Assembly (NCBI RefSeq): GCF_039888675.1
Contig: NZ_JBDQQR010000001.1
Coordinates: 186,001 to 250,000 of the forward strand
DNA: 64,000 bases
Reading direction: 5' to 3'
Source of the DNA: Mesorhizobium sp. CAU 1732
GTDB taxonomy: Bacteria; Pseudomonadota; Alphaproteobacteria; Rhizobiales; Rhizobiaceae
The notes under the pieces were generated by a model that did not search any database, had not been told where the DNA came from, and saw only the letters and a program-made list of their open reading frames with translations. This document shows positions 46,639 through 57,194 of this stretch, piece after piece (positions within the stretch are counted from its first letter, which is position 1; each line of letters starts with the position of its first letter). The position numbers were made by a program, and so were the translations under genes.

Positions 46639-47691
46639 TTAACGACCAGACGTTCTGGGTAGTCCCTTAGCCTCTTTTGCCAGTGCTGCAATACGCCCAT
46701 CCGCATCGTTTTGCCGTTCGATCTTTCGGCTCTGATCGAACTTTTCGTATTCTGCTTCAGCTTTGCGTCTTGCATCGGATGATTTGGTCGATCCGCCGCT
46801 GCGCAATACAGGTCTTCCAAGCTGCTCAAGTTGCCTGTCAAGCAGGTCTTGCGCGTCCTGCATGATGACAAGCCGCCCGAGGTCGAGTTGATCCTCGAAA
46901 ATATCAAGCAGGATCGTCGTCAGCCGGTTCAACTCCCGCACTTCAGGCGGTGTCAGGTAGTTCTTCGAGACGGCGACGTCGGTTTTTCGGATGTTGTCGT
47001 TTGGCCACGTCTGCAATCCCATATGTTCAGCCGCGTGATCTGCCCGATCGGCTACGATCTCAGCCGGGGTATGGGAGGTTACCGCGAAGACGAGATTGGC
47101 CTGCGTCCTGCGATAGAATTCATGAGCCGCGCTGCTGGCGGGGTCATAGTCCTGGCACATCGCGCAGATGTTGCGCAGTTCGCGGTAGAGGTTCGCCTCA
47201 TCCGATCGCAAATCGCGAATGATGTCGCGCAGTTCGGCAATTCGGCCTGAATTGTCGGGCTGCTTGAGGCGCGCCGCATCCACGACAAACCCCTTTTTTG
47301 CGAACTGTACGAGCACGCTGGTCGCCCACCGACGAAAGACCGTGGCCTGGCCCGACGACACCCGGTAGCCGACCGAGATGACGGCATCCAGATTGTAGTG
47401 CTCCAGCAGCCGGGTGATCTGTCGGGCGCCTTCGAATCGAACCTGTGCAATTTTTGCACTAGTTCCCTCTGCCTCCAACTCTCCCTCCTGATACAGGTTG
47501 GAGAGGTGTTTTGTGACCACAGACCGATCGACACCAAACAGTTCTGCGATCTGCGCCTGTGTCATCCAGAGCGTTTCGCCTTCGAAGCGTATATCGAGGC
47601 GCGGCCCGCTTTTTGCGGCGTAGACGAGAAACCGATCTCCGGTTTCGGCATCTTCCACAAGTCTCACGGGGCCGTCAGCGCTTTCGGTCAT
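46639..47691 (-). CDS. rhuM: RhuM-family protein
   Basis: A 350-residue protein of the virulence RhuM family: [21 protein letters not shown] and [14 protein letters not shown] are a DNA-binding winged-helix part, followed by [26 protein letters not shown] and FRRWATSVL, the Fic-like/Bro-N-like hallmark of RhuM. A C-terminal coiled coil follows. RhuM genes are found in pathogenicity islands, defence islands and scattered as single cargo genes; some act with toxin-antitoxin or phage-defence functions, but the role is unclear. It starts at ATG 47691 and interrupts aroA-cmk. Its base composition looks less GC-rich. Confidence 0.85.
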   Translation of the reverse strand: MTESADGPVRLVEDAETGDRFLVYAAKSGPRLDIRFEGETLWMTQAQIAELFGVDRSVVTKHLSNLYQEGELEAEGTSAKIAQVRFEGARQITRLLEHYNLDAVISVGYRVSSGQATVFRRWATSVLVQFAKKGFVVDAARLKQPDNSGRIAELRDIIRDLRSDEANLYRELRNICAMCQDYDPASSAAHEFYRRTQANLVFAVTSHTPAEIVADRADHAAEHMGLQTWPNDNIRKTDVAVSKNYLTPPEVRELNRLTTILLDIFEDQLDLGRLVIMQDAQDLLDRQLEQLGRPVLRSGGSTKSSDARRKAEAEYEKFDQSRKIERQNDADGRIAALAKEAKGLPRTSGR

Positions 47692-47750
47692 CCCTATTTG
47701 ATAAAGGGACGTGAACAAAATGGCAACATGGGCCGTACTGCTTTTTGCCC

Positions 47751-48455
47751 TTACACCGACCGCATCATGCCGCCGTCGATGCGGACATTCTGGCCGGTGA
47801 TGTAGCTCGACGCGTCCGATGCGAGGAACAGGACGAGGTCGGCCACCTCGCTTACCGTTCCGTAGCGTTTCATGGGCACCGCCTCGCGGCGTTCTTCGGT
47901 TCCCGGCAGGCTGTCGATCCAGCCGGGAAGCACGTTGTTCATGCGCACGTTCCTGCCCGCGAAGTCGTCGGCGAAGAGCTTGGTGTAGGCGGCGAGGCCG
48001 GCGCGCGCCACTGCCGACGTCGGGAACATCGCGCTGGGCTCTGCGACCCATGCCGTCGAGATATTGACGATGGATCCCTTGCCCTGCGCCGCCATGACCG
48101 GGGCGACCAGCCGCACGGCGCGCACGACGTTCATGAAATAGACGTCGAGGCCCGTATGCCACTGCTCGTCGGTAATCTCGAGAAGGGCGGCGCGCGGGCC
48201 GTGTCCCGCCCCGTTGACCAGGGCGTCGATGCGGCCAAAACGCTCCAGCGTCAGATCGAGGAAGCGCTTGAGATCGTCGTTTGACTGGTTGGAACCGGTA
48301 AAACCAAGCCCGCCGAGTTCGTTCGCCAGCGCCTCGCCCTTGCCGGAGGAGGACAGGACGGCGACCTGGTAGCCGTTATCCGACAGCTTGCGCGCGGCAG
48401 CGGCGCCCATGCCGGAGCCGCCTCCGACGATCATCGCGACTTTGTCACTGCTCAT
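47751..48455 (-). CDS. SDR-family protein lacking the canonical Tyr-x3-Lys
   Basis: A 234-residue short-chain dehydrogenase. The cofactor motif is IVGGGSGMGAAAA, NGAGHGP replaces the NAG motif and NISTAW has the catalytic serine. Where Y-x3-K belongs, the sequence is PTSAVARAGL, with S and R in place of Y and K; I recall a widespread family with FPTSAVxRAGL, so this is inherited, not a local mutation. Activity is thus uncertain; it may be a binding protein. NVLPGWIDSLP and ITGQNVRIDGG are normal. It lies between aroA and rhuM. Confidence 0.85.
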   Translation of the reverse strand: MSSDKVAMIVGGGSGMGAAAARKLSDNGYQVAVLSSSGKGEALANELGGLGFTGSNQSNDDLKRFLDLTLERFGRIDALVNGAGHGPRAALLEITDEQWHTGLDVYFMNVVRAVRLVAPVMAAQGKGSIVNISTAWVAEPSAMFPTSAVARAGLAAYTKLFADDFAGRNVRMNNVLPGWIDSLPGTEERREAVPMKRYGTVSEVADLVLFLASDASSYITGQNVRIDGGMMRSV

Positions 48456-48487
48456 GTGGTCTCTCCGTTCCGATCCGTCAGGTGACC

Positions 48488-50165
<1,678 letters not shown>

Positions 50166-50543
50166 GTGGCAAAATCCGATCTCGGCACCAAACGCATTTG
50201 CCCCGAAACGGGCCGGAAGTTCTATGATCTGAACAAGGATCCGATCGTCTCGCCCTATACCGGGCAGACCTATGCGCGATCCTACTTCGAAAGCGGCACA
50301 CCCGTGATCGAGGACGAGGAAGAAATCGAAGAGAAGGAAGTCGACGTCGAGGACGGCGCGGAGATCGTCTCGCTGGAAGAGGCCGACGAAGAAGGCAAGA
50401 GCGACGATCTCGCAATCGACGACGAGGAAGACGTCGATCTCGGCGACGACGATGACGACGACACCTTCCTTGCCGACGACGAAGAGGACGATGATGATGT
50501 CTCGGACATGATCAGCGTCGGCGACGACGACGAAGAAAGCTGA
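50166..50543 (+). CDS. TIGR02300 / FYDLN acidic-domain protein
   Basis: A 125-residue protein: KSDLGTKRICPETGRKFYDLNKDPI is the conserved N-terminal zinc-ribbon-like part (CPETGxKFYDLN), and from about residue 50 onward the sequence is almost all D and E. This is a small alphaproteobacterial family of unknown function. GTG 50166 gives the family start; the upstream extension is rejected. It stands alone before tRNA-Ala. Confidence 0.9.
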   Translation: MAKSDLGTKRICPETGRKFYDLNKDPIVSPYTGQTYARSYFESGTPVIEDEEEIEEKEVDVEDGAEIVSLEEADEEGKSDDLAIDDEEDVDLGDDDDDDTFLADDEEDDDDVSDMISVGDDDEES

Positions 50544-50560
50544 GGCCTTTAAAAAAGGCC
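50544..50560 (+). terminator. Short stem-loop after the TIGR02300 gene
   Basis: GGCCTTT-AAA-AAAGGCC, overlapping the region just beyond the TGA stop. It lacks a T-tract, so termination is weak or rho-assisted. Confidence 0.4.
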
Positions 50561-50674
50561 AGTACCAAGGCTTGATCTTGCCTGCGGGCAAGGATAGAAG
50601 CCGCATCGATACCCGGCGCGCTGCCCATGTGCGCCGGCCTGACTGCCGGAAACGGCTCCGGTCTGACCGGAAGT

Positions 50675-50750
50675 GGGGCCATAGCTCAGCTGGGAGAGCG
50701 CCTGCATGGCATGCAGGAGGTCAGCGGTTCGATCCCGCTTGGCTCCACCA
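50675..50750 (+). tRNA. tRNA-Ala (GGC)
   Basis: A 76-base tRNA with encoded CCA. Acceptor GGGGCCA/TGGCTCC, D arm GCTCAGCTGGGAGAGC, anticodon stem CCTGC/GCAGG with loop ATGGCAT, anticodon GGC for alanine GCC codons, and T arm AGCGGTTCGATCCCGCTT. Confidence 0.95.
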
Positions 50751-50839
50751 AATTTCCCTATCTCACGGCAGTTCGCTTCGCTCACATCTTCCATCGATGG
50801 GGCGGCCCCAAGGCCGGGCCGCGGTTGGGACCTTGTTTC

Positions 50840-50877
50840 GGTTCGAGGATTTTTCTCTTACCTCCACCAAGTTTCCC
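50840..50877 (+). repeat. Decayed copy of the tRNA-Ala 3' end
   Basis: CTCCACCAAGTTTCCC (50862-50877) repeats the tRNA 3' end and flank CTCCACCAAATTTCCC (50743-50758) with one change. It follows a GGTTCGA (50840-50846) like a T loop, with five extra bases between. Probably an old attachment-site or duplication scar. Confidence 0.45.
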
Positions 50878-50930
50878 GGCGGCATTGCACCGTATTCCAC
50901 CCCGCATATGCGCATGACGCCCGACTCATC

Positions 50931-50955
50931 GGAACATTCGAGCCCAAGACTCGTT
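50931..50955 (+). promoter_or_regulatory. EcfG-type promoter of ku-ligD
   Basis: GGAAC (50931-50935), 16-base spacer, CGTT (50952-50955), 29 bases before the ku start. Confidence 0.85.
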
Positions 50956-50983
50956 CAAGCCGAGGCTAATGCGAGTATCCACG

Positions 50984-51841
50984 ATGGCTCCGCGTGCGAA
51001 CTGGAAGGGGTTTCTCAGGATCGGTGAACTGTCGTGTCCGGTGGGGCTCTACACCGCCGCGTCGACATCCGACCGCATCGCCTTCCATATGCTCAACCGC
51101 GAAACCGGGAACCGCTTGCATCGCGAATTCGTCGACAGCCAGAACGGCAAACCGGTCGAGCGCGACGACCAGGTCAAGGGATACGAGGTCGGCAAGGACG
51201 AATTCATCGTCTTGGAGCCGGAGGAAGTCGCCGCCGCGGTACCCGACAGCGACAAGACATTGCGCATCGAGGCTTTCATCGCCTGCAACGAGATCGACGA
51301 CGTCTATCTCGACAAGCCCTACTATCTGACACCGAGCGATCGCCATGCCGATGAAGCCTATGCGCTGATCCGCGATGGCATGAAGGCCAAGAAGGTCGCA
51401 GCACTTGCCCAGACGGTGCTGTTCCGGCGGATGCGAACGCTTCTGATCAGGGCGCATGATGACGGGCTCGTCGCCTCGACACTGAACTTCGATTACGAAG
51501 TCCGCTCGTCGAAAGAGGTTTTTGACGACGTGCCGTCGATGACGATCAAGGGCGAGATGCTCGATCTCGCCAAGCACATCATCGAGACCAAACGCGGAAA
51601 ATTCGACCCGTCTGCCTTCGAGGACCGCTACGAAGCCGCCCTTGCCGATCTCGTGAAAGCGAAGATGGAAGGCCGCAAGATCGAAAAGCGCAAGGCGCCC
51701 GAGCGCGGCAAGGTCATCGATCTGATGGATGCGTTGCGCCAGAGCGCCGGCGGGGGCAAGAAGGCATCGACCTCGAAGAAAGCCGCCGCGTCGGCAAGCA
51801 AGAAGCCCGCAGCCGCCGCGCCTCGCCGCAAGGCTAGCTGA
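50984..51841 (+). CDS. ku: Ku, non-homologous end joining (copy 1)
   Basis: A 285-residue bacterial Ku that rings broken DNA ends and recruits LigD. MAPRANWKGFLRIGELSCPVGLY is the Ku opening, KGYEVGKDEFIVLEPEE and YLDKPYYLTPSDRHADEAY are core signatures; the tail is lysine/alanine-rich. ATG 50984 parallels the start of the second Ku (MAPRTFWKGYLKLS). Its stop overlaps the ligD start (TGATG). Confidence 0.95.
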   Translation: MAPRANWKGFLRIGELSCPVGLYTAASTSDRIAFHMLNRETGNRLHREFVDSQNGKPVERDDQVKGYEVGKDEFIVLEPEEVAAAVPDSDKTLRIEAFIACNEIDDVYLDKPYYLTPSDRHADEAYALIRDGMKAKKVAALAQTVLFRRMRTLLIRAHDDGLVASTLNFDYEVRSSKEVFDDVPSMTIKGEMLDLAKHIIETKRGKFDPSAFEDRYEAALADLVKAKMEGRKIEKRKAPERGKVIDLMDALRQSAGGGKKASTSKKAAASASKKPAAAAPRRKAS

Positions 51842-54405
51842 TGCCGCTCGAAACCTATCGCAAGAAGCGCAACTTCGGCGCGACCTCCGAACCCAGGGGG
51901 CGAAAGGCGCGAAAACGCGGCAACAGTTTCGCGATCCAGAAGCACGACGCCACGCGGCTGCATTACGATCTCCGGCTGGAAATGGACGGCGTGCTGAAAA
52001 GCTGGGCCGTCACCAAGGGGCCGAGCCTCGTTCCGGGTGAGAAGCGCCTCGCGGTCCATGTCGAGGATCACCCGCTCGACTACGGCGACTTCGAGGGCAC
52101 CATTCCGAAAGGCGAGTATGGTGGCGGCACCGTGCTCCTGTGGGATCGCGGAACGTGGGAGCCGGTTTTCGATCCCGAAAAAGGCTATGCCAAGGGGCAT
52201 CTCGAATTCGCGCTCTCCGGCGAGAAGCTTACGGGGCGCTGGCACCTTGTCCGCATGGCGAAGAAGCCGCGCGAAAAGCGTGAAAACTGGCTGCTGATCA
52301 AGGCCGAGGACGAGGTCGCGAGAGAAGAGGGCGACCCCGACATTCTCGATGAGCGCCCGGAATCGGTGAAGACGGGCCGCGATCTCGCGGAGATTGCCGG
52401 CGAAGAGCCCGGCTGGTCGTCGAAGACGGGCAAACTCGACATGAAGAAGCCAGCGAAAAAAACCACCGCGCCCGCCGCGAAAGTGCAAACAAAGAAGCTG
52501 GCTAAGGAATCCGATGACGATACGCTGGACCCGTCATCGCTGAAGGGCGCGAAGAAGGCGGCGCTTCCTGCGTTCGTCGAGCCGACGCTGGCCTCTCTGG
52601 TATCGGGTCCGCCGTCCGGGGATCGCTGGCTGCATGAGATCAAGTTCGACGGCTACCGGCTCCAGGCCCGCATTGAGGCGGGCCGGGTCAAGCTTCTTAC
52701 GCGAAGCGGGCTCGACTGGACGAAGAAGTTCGGCAGGGACGTCGCAAAGGCCCTGACGGACTTGCCTGTCGAGAGGGCATTGATCGATGGCGAGCTCGTC
52801 GTGGAGAGCGGCGCCGGAGCGTCGGACTTTTCGGCGCTTCAGGCGGATCTGAGTGACGGCCGTTCCGATCGATTTTTGTTCTACGCGTTCGACCTGCTCT
52901 ATCTCGACGGCTACGATCTGCGCGGCGCGCCTCTGATCGCGCGCAAGTCGGCGCTGGAGACGCTGCTGCCCGCCACCGGCACCGTGCGCTACAGCGGGCA
53001 TTTCGAGGAGAACGGCGAGATCGTGATGCGCCATGCCTGCAGGCTCAGCTTGGAAGGCGTGGTCTCCAAGCAGCGCGACGCGCCCTATCGTTCGGGACGC
53101 GGCAAGAGCTGGATCAAGTCGAAATGCTCGGCCCGGCAAGAATTCGTCGTGGCCGGCTACGTGCCCTCGACGACCTCGCGAAAGGCGATCGGGTCGCTCG
53201 TCCTCGGCGTGTATGATGGCGACGTTCTGGAGCATGTCGGCCGCGTCGGAACGGGCTTTTCGGCGTCGGTTGCCGAGAGCCTCTACAAGACGCTGGAACG
53301 CATGCGCGTCACGGAAAGACCGTTCGCGAAACCGCTCACTGCGGATGCGGCACGTCAGGTGCGTTATGTGCGGCCGGAACTGGTCGCTGAAGTGGAATTC
53401 CGCGCGTGGACGGCGGACGGCAATCTGCGCCACGCCTCCTTTCGCGGGTTGCGCGAGGACAAGCCGGCACGCGAGATCGTACGCGAGCAGATGAAGACGT
53501 CGGTCCAGGCCGACAAGCCGCAAGCGCGCACCGTGACGTTTTCCCACCCCGACCGCATCTACTGGCCCGATGCCGGCGTGACCAAGGAGGGTCTGGGCGA
53601 TTATTACGCTGACATCTGGCGGCATATCGCACCCTTCGTGGTCGGCAGGCCGCTGGCCCTGCTTCGTGCGCCGGGCGGGATAGACGGCCAGACATTCTTC
53701 CAGAAGCATGCGTGGAAAGGGCTGCACCGCTCAATCAGGCTGGTGACCGACCCGAAGGACAAGAGCGACGAGCCGCTGATCGCCATCGAGGATTTGGATG
53801 GCCTGATGGGGCTCGTTCAGGCGGCGGTTCTCGAAATCCATCCATGGGGTTCGACGCTGGCCGACTGGGAGCATCCGGACATGATCGTCATGGACCTCGA
53901 TCCGGGGGACGGCGTTCCGTGGGAGCGTGTGATCGAGGCGGCGCGCGAAACCCGCCGTAGGCTGGAAGATCTCGGCCTGCCCGCCTTCGTCAAGACGTCG
54001 GGGGGCAAGGGACTTCATGTCGTGACGCCGCTCAAGCCCAAGGCCGACTGGCTCGCGGTCAAGGGGTTCACCAAGGCATTCGCCGATGCGATGGCGGCGG
54101 ACGAGCCGCAAAACTTCGTCTCGACGATCACCAAGTCGAAGCGCAAAGGCAGGATCCTGATCGACTATCTGCGCAACCAGCGCGGCATGACCGCCGTCGC
54201 GCCCTATTCGACGCGCGCGCGCGCCGGCGCTCCGGTGTCGATGCCGCTGTCATGGGATGAACTCGATCCGGCGATCGGCTCAGCCTATTTCACCGTGGCA
54301 AACGCGCCTGCACGCCTGTCGTCGCTGCGCGCGGACCCATGGGCGAAATTCCGCGAGGATGCAACGGCGCTGCCGCCGCTAAAGGCGATCGGGACGAAGC
54401 GCTAG
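51841..54405 (+). CDS. ligD: ATP-dependent DNA ligase LigD (PE-Lig-Pol)
   Basis: An 854-residue three-domain NHEJ enzyme. N-terminal phosphoesterase (residues 30-160; KHDATRLHYDLRLE, VEDHPLDYGDFEG); ligase with active lysine K268 in HEIKFDGYR and motif SLEGVVSKQRDAPYRSGR; and C-terminal AEP polymerase/primase (about 560-854) with HPDRIYWPD, the metal pair D685/D687 in MDLDPGD and KTSGGKGLHV. It trims, fills and seals double-strand breaks. Stop overlaps that of the second ku by CTAG. Confidence 0.96.
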   Translation: MPLETYRKKRNFGATSEPRGRKARKRGNSFAIQKHDATRLHYDLRLEMDGVLKSWAVTKGPSLVPGEKRLAVHVEDHPLDYGDFEGTIPKGEYGGGTVLLWDRGTWEPVFDPEKGYAKGHLEFALSGEKLTGRWHLVRMAKKPREKRENWLLIKAEDEVAREEGDPDILDERPESVKTGRDLAEIAGEEPGWSSKTGKLDMKKPAKKTTAPAAKVQTKKLAKESDDDTLDPSSLKGAKKAALPAFVEPTLASLVSGPPSGDRWLHEIKFDGYRLQARIEAGRVKLLTRSGLDWTKKFGRDVAKALTDLPVERALIDGELVVESGAGASDFSALQADLSDGRSDRFLFYAFDLLYLDGYDLRGAPLIARKSALETLLPATGTVRYSGHFEENGEIVMRHACRLSLEGVVSKQRDAPYRSGRGKSWIKSKCSARQEFVVAGYVPSTTSRKAIGSLVLGVYDGDVLEHVGRVGTGFSASVAESLYKTLERMRVTERPFAKPLTADAARQVRYVRPELVAEVEFRAWTADGNLRHASFRGLREDKPAREIVREQMKTSVQADKPQARTVTFSHPDRIYWPDAGVTKEGLGDYYADIWRHIAPFVVGRPLALLRAPGGIDGQTFFQKHAWKGLHRSIRLVTDPKDKSDEPLIAIEDLDGLMGLVQAAVLEIHPWGSTLADWEHPDMIVMDLDPGDGVPWERVIEAARETRRRLEDLGLPAFVKTSGGKGLHVVTPLKPKADWLAVKGFTKAFADAMAADEPQNFVSTITKSKRKGRILIDYLRNQRGMTAVAPYSTRARAGAPVSMPLSWDELDPAIGSAYFTVANAPARLSSLRADPWAKFREDATALPPLKAIGTKR

Positions 54406-55223
54406 CTCCGCTTCTTCGGCTTCGCGCCGGATTCCGACGAGATGCTCTTGCGCAGCGCATCCATGATGTTGATGACGTTGCTCGATGTCTCCTCGGACGC
54501 AGTTTCGCTCCTGGCCCTGGCGGGTTTCTTGCGCCGCTTTTTCTTGGCGGAAATGATTTCGAGCAGACGCTCCTGTACGGGATCGTCGACCATGGACGGG
54601 TCCCAGGGTTTGGTGCGCTCGTCGATCAGCGTCTTGACCAGCGTCATGAGCTTGGGGTCGGTCTTCTCTTTCGTCATGTCGCCGAAATAGTCGCCACGGT
54701 CGCGCACCTCGTCGCCATAGCGCAACGTCCACAGGACGATGCCCTTGCCGCGCGGCTCGAGGATCACGGCGCGTTCGCGGCGATACATCACGAGGCGCGA
54801 GACGCCGACCATCCCGGTCGCTTCCATAGCATCGCGAATGACGGAGAAGGCTTCCTCGCCGACCGGATCGTCGGGCGCGAGGTAATGCGGCCGGTCGAAC
54901 CAGATCCAATCGACGGAGTCCGCATCGACGAAGGTGTCGATATCGATCGTCCTCGTGCTTTCAAGCGCGACCGCATCGATTTCGTCGTCCTCGAGCATGA
55001 CATAGTCGTCTTCGCCGCGCTGGTATCCCTTGACCTCGTCGTCCTGGTCGACGGGCTTGCCGGTCACGGCATCGACATAGCGGCTGACGACCGGCTGCCC
55101 GCTTTTGCGATTGAGTGTTCGGAAACGCACCTTCTCGCCATCGGTCGTGGCCGGCGTCATCGTGACCGGGCAGGTGACGAGAGAGAGCTTGAGATAGCCC
55201 TTCCAGAAGGTTCGCGGAGCCAT
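54402..55223 (-). CDS. ku: Ku, non-homologous end joining (copy 2)
   Basis: A 273-residue Ku paralog: MAPRTFWKGYLKLSLVTCPV, VKGYQRGEDDYVMLEDDEID and WFDRPHYLAPDDPVGEEAF match copy 1 position by position, with a shorter KKKRRKKPARARSE tail. Converges on ligD. Paralog pairs are thought to form Ku heterodimers in some Rhizobiales. It has its own EcfG-type promoter. Confidence 0.95.
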   Translation of the reverse strand: MAPRTFWKGYLKLSLVTCPVTMTPATTDGEKVRFRTLNRKSGQPVVSRYVDAVTGKPVDQDDEVKGYQRGEDDYVMLEDDEIDAVALESTRTIDIDTFVDADSVDWIWFDRPHYLAPDDPVGEEAFSVIRDAMEATGMVGVSRLVMYRRERAVILEPRGKGIVLWTLRYGDEVRDRGDYFGDMTKEKTDPKLMTLVKTLIDERTKPWDPSMVDDPVQERLLEIISAKKKRRKKPARARSETASEETSSNVINIMDALRKSISSESGAKPKKRS

Positions 55224-55249
55224 GATGTCCTCCAGACGCGCATCGCGAC

Positions 55250-55274
55250 AACGCTCTTATCGCGTCGTCGTTCC
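55250..55274 (-). promoter_or_regulatory. EcfG-type promoter of ku copy 2
   Basis: Minus strand GGAAC (55274-55270), 16-base spacer, CGTT (55253-55250), 27 bases before the ku start. Confidence 0.85.
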
Positions 55275-55468
55275 AGCGAACCGGATGACGGACAAAAGCA
55301 TGGCGGCCCCAGGAGAGAGCGAGGGACCGCCATGAGAGGCGCTCTGCAGGGGCTGAATGCAGGCGCGTTCGCGGGCAGGGTTTGGGGACATGAGGGATGC
55401 CCGCGATCTGACACCCGAACACGATGCGTGCCGAATTGTTCCGGCATTTTTCGCATCCGGGCTGGGTT

Positions 55469-55494
55469 GGAACCTTTCTCCCGGCGTGGCGGTT
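55469..55494 (+). promoter_or_regulatory. Likely EcfG-type promoter of the acidic protein-aag pair
   Basis: GGAAC (55469-55473), 17-base spacer, GGTT (55491-55494), 47 bases before the start. The -10 differs from CGTT in one base. Confidence 0.55.
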
Positions 55495-55540
55495 GGGCGC
55501 GCAGGACAGACAATGCACCGATCTTTTGAAGGAGCCCGTC

Positions 55541-55819
55541 ATGAACCCTGCTGATCCGAAACGCCGCGTCGAACTGGACGAGGAAGCGCCGAGCATCGAA
55601 CAGGTCGATTGGGACGACGTCGATGCCGGTGAACCGGACGGGGACGTTCCGCCGGAAATCGCGGAGCTGGATGGTGAGGAAGAACAATCCGGCGATCTGC
55701 CCGAGGAGGACGACGACAATCCCTACCAGAACAGCGACGAGGCCCTGCCCGACGACCTCGATGAACGTGTGATCTCGCGGGACCCGAGCAAGGAAGGCGG
55801 CCGGTTCGACGAGATTTGA
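55541..55819 (+). CDS. Small acidic protein of unknown function
   Basis: A 92-residue protein, very rich in D, E and P (for example PPEIAELDGEEEQSGD and EEDDDNPYQNSDEALPDD), likely disordered. AAGGAG precedes the ATG at 55541. The stop overlaps the TTG start of aag (TTGA), so it is cotranscribed with a DNA repair gene. No motif links it to a known family; a stress-linked nucleic-acid mimic or partner is possible. Confidence 0.65.
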   Translation: MNPADPKRRVELDEEAPSIEQVDWDDVDAGEPDGDVPPEIAELDGEEEQSGDLPEEDDDNPYQNSDEALPDDLDERVISRDPSKEGGRFDEI

Positions 55820-56394
55820 CGCCTCTCGACCCCGCCGCGCTGAACACCGAAGGCGGATTCCGCGCGTTTTGCGATCGTCCGGCCAGCGACGTCGCCCCCG
55901 AACTGCTCGGCGCAACGCTTCTGCACGGCGGCGTCGGCGGCATTGTCGTGGAAACCGAGGCATATGAGCATGACGATCCGGCCTCGCACAGTTTTGCGGG
56001 GCGCACGGTCAGGAACGGCGCGATGTTCGGTCAGCCGGGCACCGCTTATGTGTATCGCTCCTATGGTTTGCACTGGTGCTTCAACGTGGTGTGCTGTCCG
56101 GGATCGGCCGTGCTCATCCGCGCCATCGAGCCGACGCACGGCGTCGACGAGATGATCCGGCGTCGCGGGATCGATGACCCAAGACGTCTCTGCGCGGGGC
56201 CGGGCCGCCTGTGCCAGGCGCTTGCCATCGACGGCGGTCTGGATGGCCATCCCCTGAACCGCACCGATCTCGTGCTTTCTCCTGCCCTTCAGGCCCAGCA
56301 TATTGCCGGCCCGCGCATCGGCATCAGCAAGGCCGTGGACCTCCATCGCCGCTACGGACTTGCCGGTTCGCGCTTCCTGAGCCGCCGTTTCTGA
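55816..56394 (+). CDS. 3-methyladenine DNA glycosylase (AAG/MPG family)
   Basis: A 192-residue glycosylase: ASDVAPELLGATLLH, VVETEAYEHDDPASHSFAG (catalytic glutamate in ETEAY), GTAYVYRSYGLHWCFNVV (intercalating tyrosine), LIRAIEP and AGPGRLCQAL. Members excise alkylated and deaminated purines. Start TTG 55816 overlaps the previous stop. Its place beside ku-ligD and a stress promoter makes a repair regulon likely. Confidence 0.93.
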   Translation: MTPLDPAALNTEGGFRAFCDRPASDVAPELLGATLLHGGVGGIVVETEAYEHDDPASHSFAGRTVRNGAMFGQPGTAYVYRSYGLHWCFNVVCCPGSAVLIRAIEPTHGVDEMIRRRGIDDPRRLCAGPGRLCQALAIDGGLDGHPLNRTDLVLSPALQAQHIAGPRIGISKAVDLHRRYGLAGSRFLSRRF

Positions 56395-56512
56395 CGTTGC
56401 GGTTGGGACACGCTGCCGGGCAATCTGACGCACGGCCCCAGCTAAAGCTTGCAATGACACCCCTGCCGACCGATACCGGTGGCAAGGGACTATCATTTGT
56501 TACGGGTCTGAA

Positions 56513-56734
56513 ATGACACAGAAAGACGCCATGGGCGCCGGGGATGAGGGCATTTCGACGTCCGATGGTCGTGCGGAGTTCGCCGAGGTCCTCACCGTTG
56601 TCGAGGCGGAAGCGACGCCCGGGCGGTTGCTCGAGGCCGCGAGAGCCTTGCAAGGCGCTTTGGACGAGAAGCGCCTTGCGGAGACATCTGAATTCGTTGC
56701 CGACGGAATCCTGACGGACAGTCCGCACGCCTGA
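56513..56734 (+). CDS. Short helical protein, unknown
   Basis: A 73-residue protein. Residues about 18-60 (RAEFAEVLTVVEAEATPGRLLEAARALQGALDEK, given here in part as EATPGRLLEAARAL) form an amphipathic helix-turn-helix reminiscent of, but not matching well, the NepR anti-sigma fold (E-x-x-P-x-R-x-L). No strong ribosome site. It lies between aag and the sigma-factor cluster. A second start at MGAGDE is possible. Confidence 0.45.
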   Translation: MTQKDAMGAGDEGISTSDGRAEFAEVLTVVEAEATPGRLLEAARALQGALDEKRLAETSEFVADGILTDSPHA

Positions 56735-56749
56735 CTATAGCTAGCGATG

Positions 56750-56995
56750 TCAGTCCGGCTTGTGCACGCTCACATCCGGACGATCGCTGCCGGCGGCGTC
56801 TTCCTCGTGCCAGACGCCCTTTTCATCTTCAAATTCGATATGTTCATTCTCGCCCGGTCTCGCATGCTCCGAGGCAACCTGAGCGGCTGCGAGCTCCGCG
56901 TCGTGGCGGTTCGGGAAGGTCTCCGAGAACACGTCGCCAAGCTTGTACGCCCAGCCCCCATCGTGCTCCACGATTTCATAGGTTACCTTGCTCAT
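56750..56995 (-). CDS. DUF2188-like small protein
   Basis: An 81-residue protein: VTYEIVEHDGGWAYKLGDVFSETFP and RHDAELAAAQVASEH match DUF2188, a small alpha/beta family (H-D-G-W, then a helix rich in A and E). Function unknown but often found with stress genes. It is divergent from the sigma factor and has its own stress-type promoter. Confidence 0.8.
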   Translation of the reverse strand: MSKVTYEIVEHDGGWAYKLGDVFSETFPNRHDAELAAAQVASEHARPGENEHIEFEDEKGVWHEEDAAGSDRPDVSVHKPD

Positions 56996-57024
56996 CGGGT
57001 CTTCCTTCGGTTGTGGCTGTTAAC

Positions 57025-57049
57025 AACCCCGCGGCAGGAATGATGTTCC
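57025..57049 (-). promoter_or_regulatory. Likely EcfG-type promoter of the DUF2188 gene
   Basis: Minus strand GGAAC (57049-57045), 16-base spacer, GGTT (57028-57025), 30 bases before the start. Confidence 0.55.
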
Positions 57050-57127
57050 GCGGCGCGTCAGAACGCAACGCCGCTTGAGCATCGAGGGCGCTGCGAAGCG
57101 TTGTCGTTCAAATCGAGAGATTGGCCC

Positions 57128-57152
57128 GGAACCACATCCTCTCGGCTTCGTT
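57128..57152 (+). promoter_or_regulatory. EcfG-type promoter of the sigma factor
   Basis: GGAAC (57128-57132), 16-base spacer, CGTT (57149-57152), 43 bases before the sigma gene start. Exact consensus. Confidence 0.85.
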
Positions 57153-57194
57153 TTCGAGCGTGGACTTGTCAGCACAGCCAGGGAGAACTGCCGG

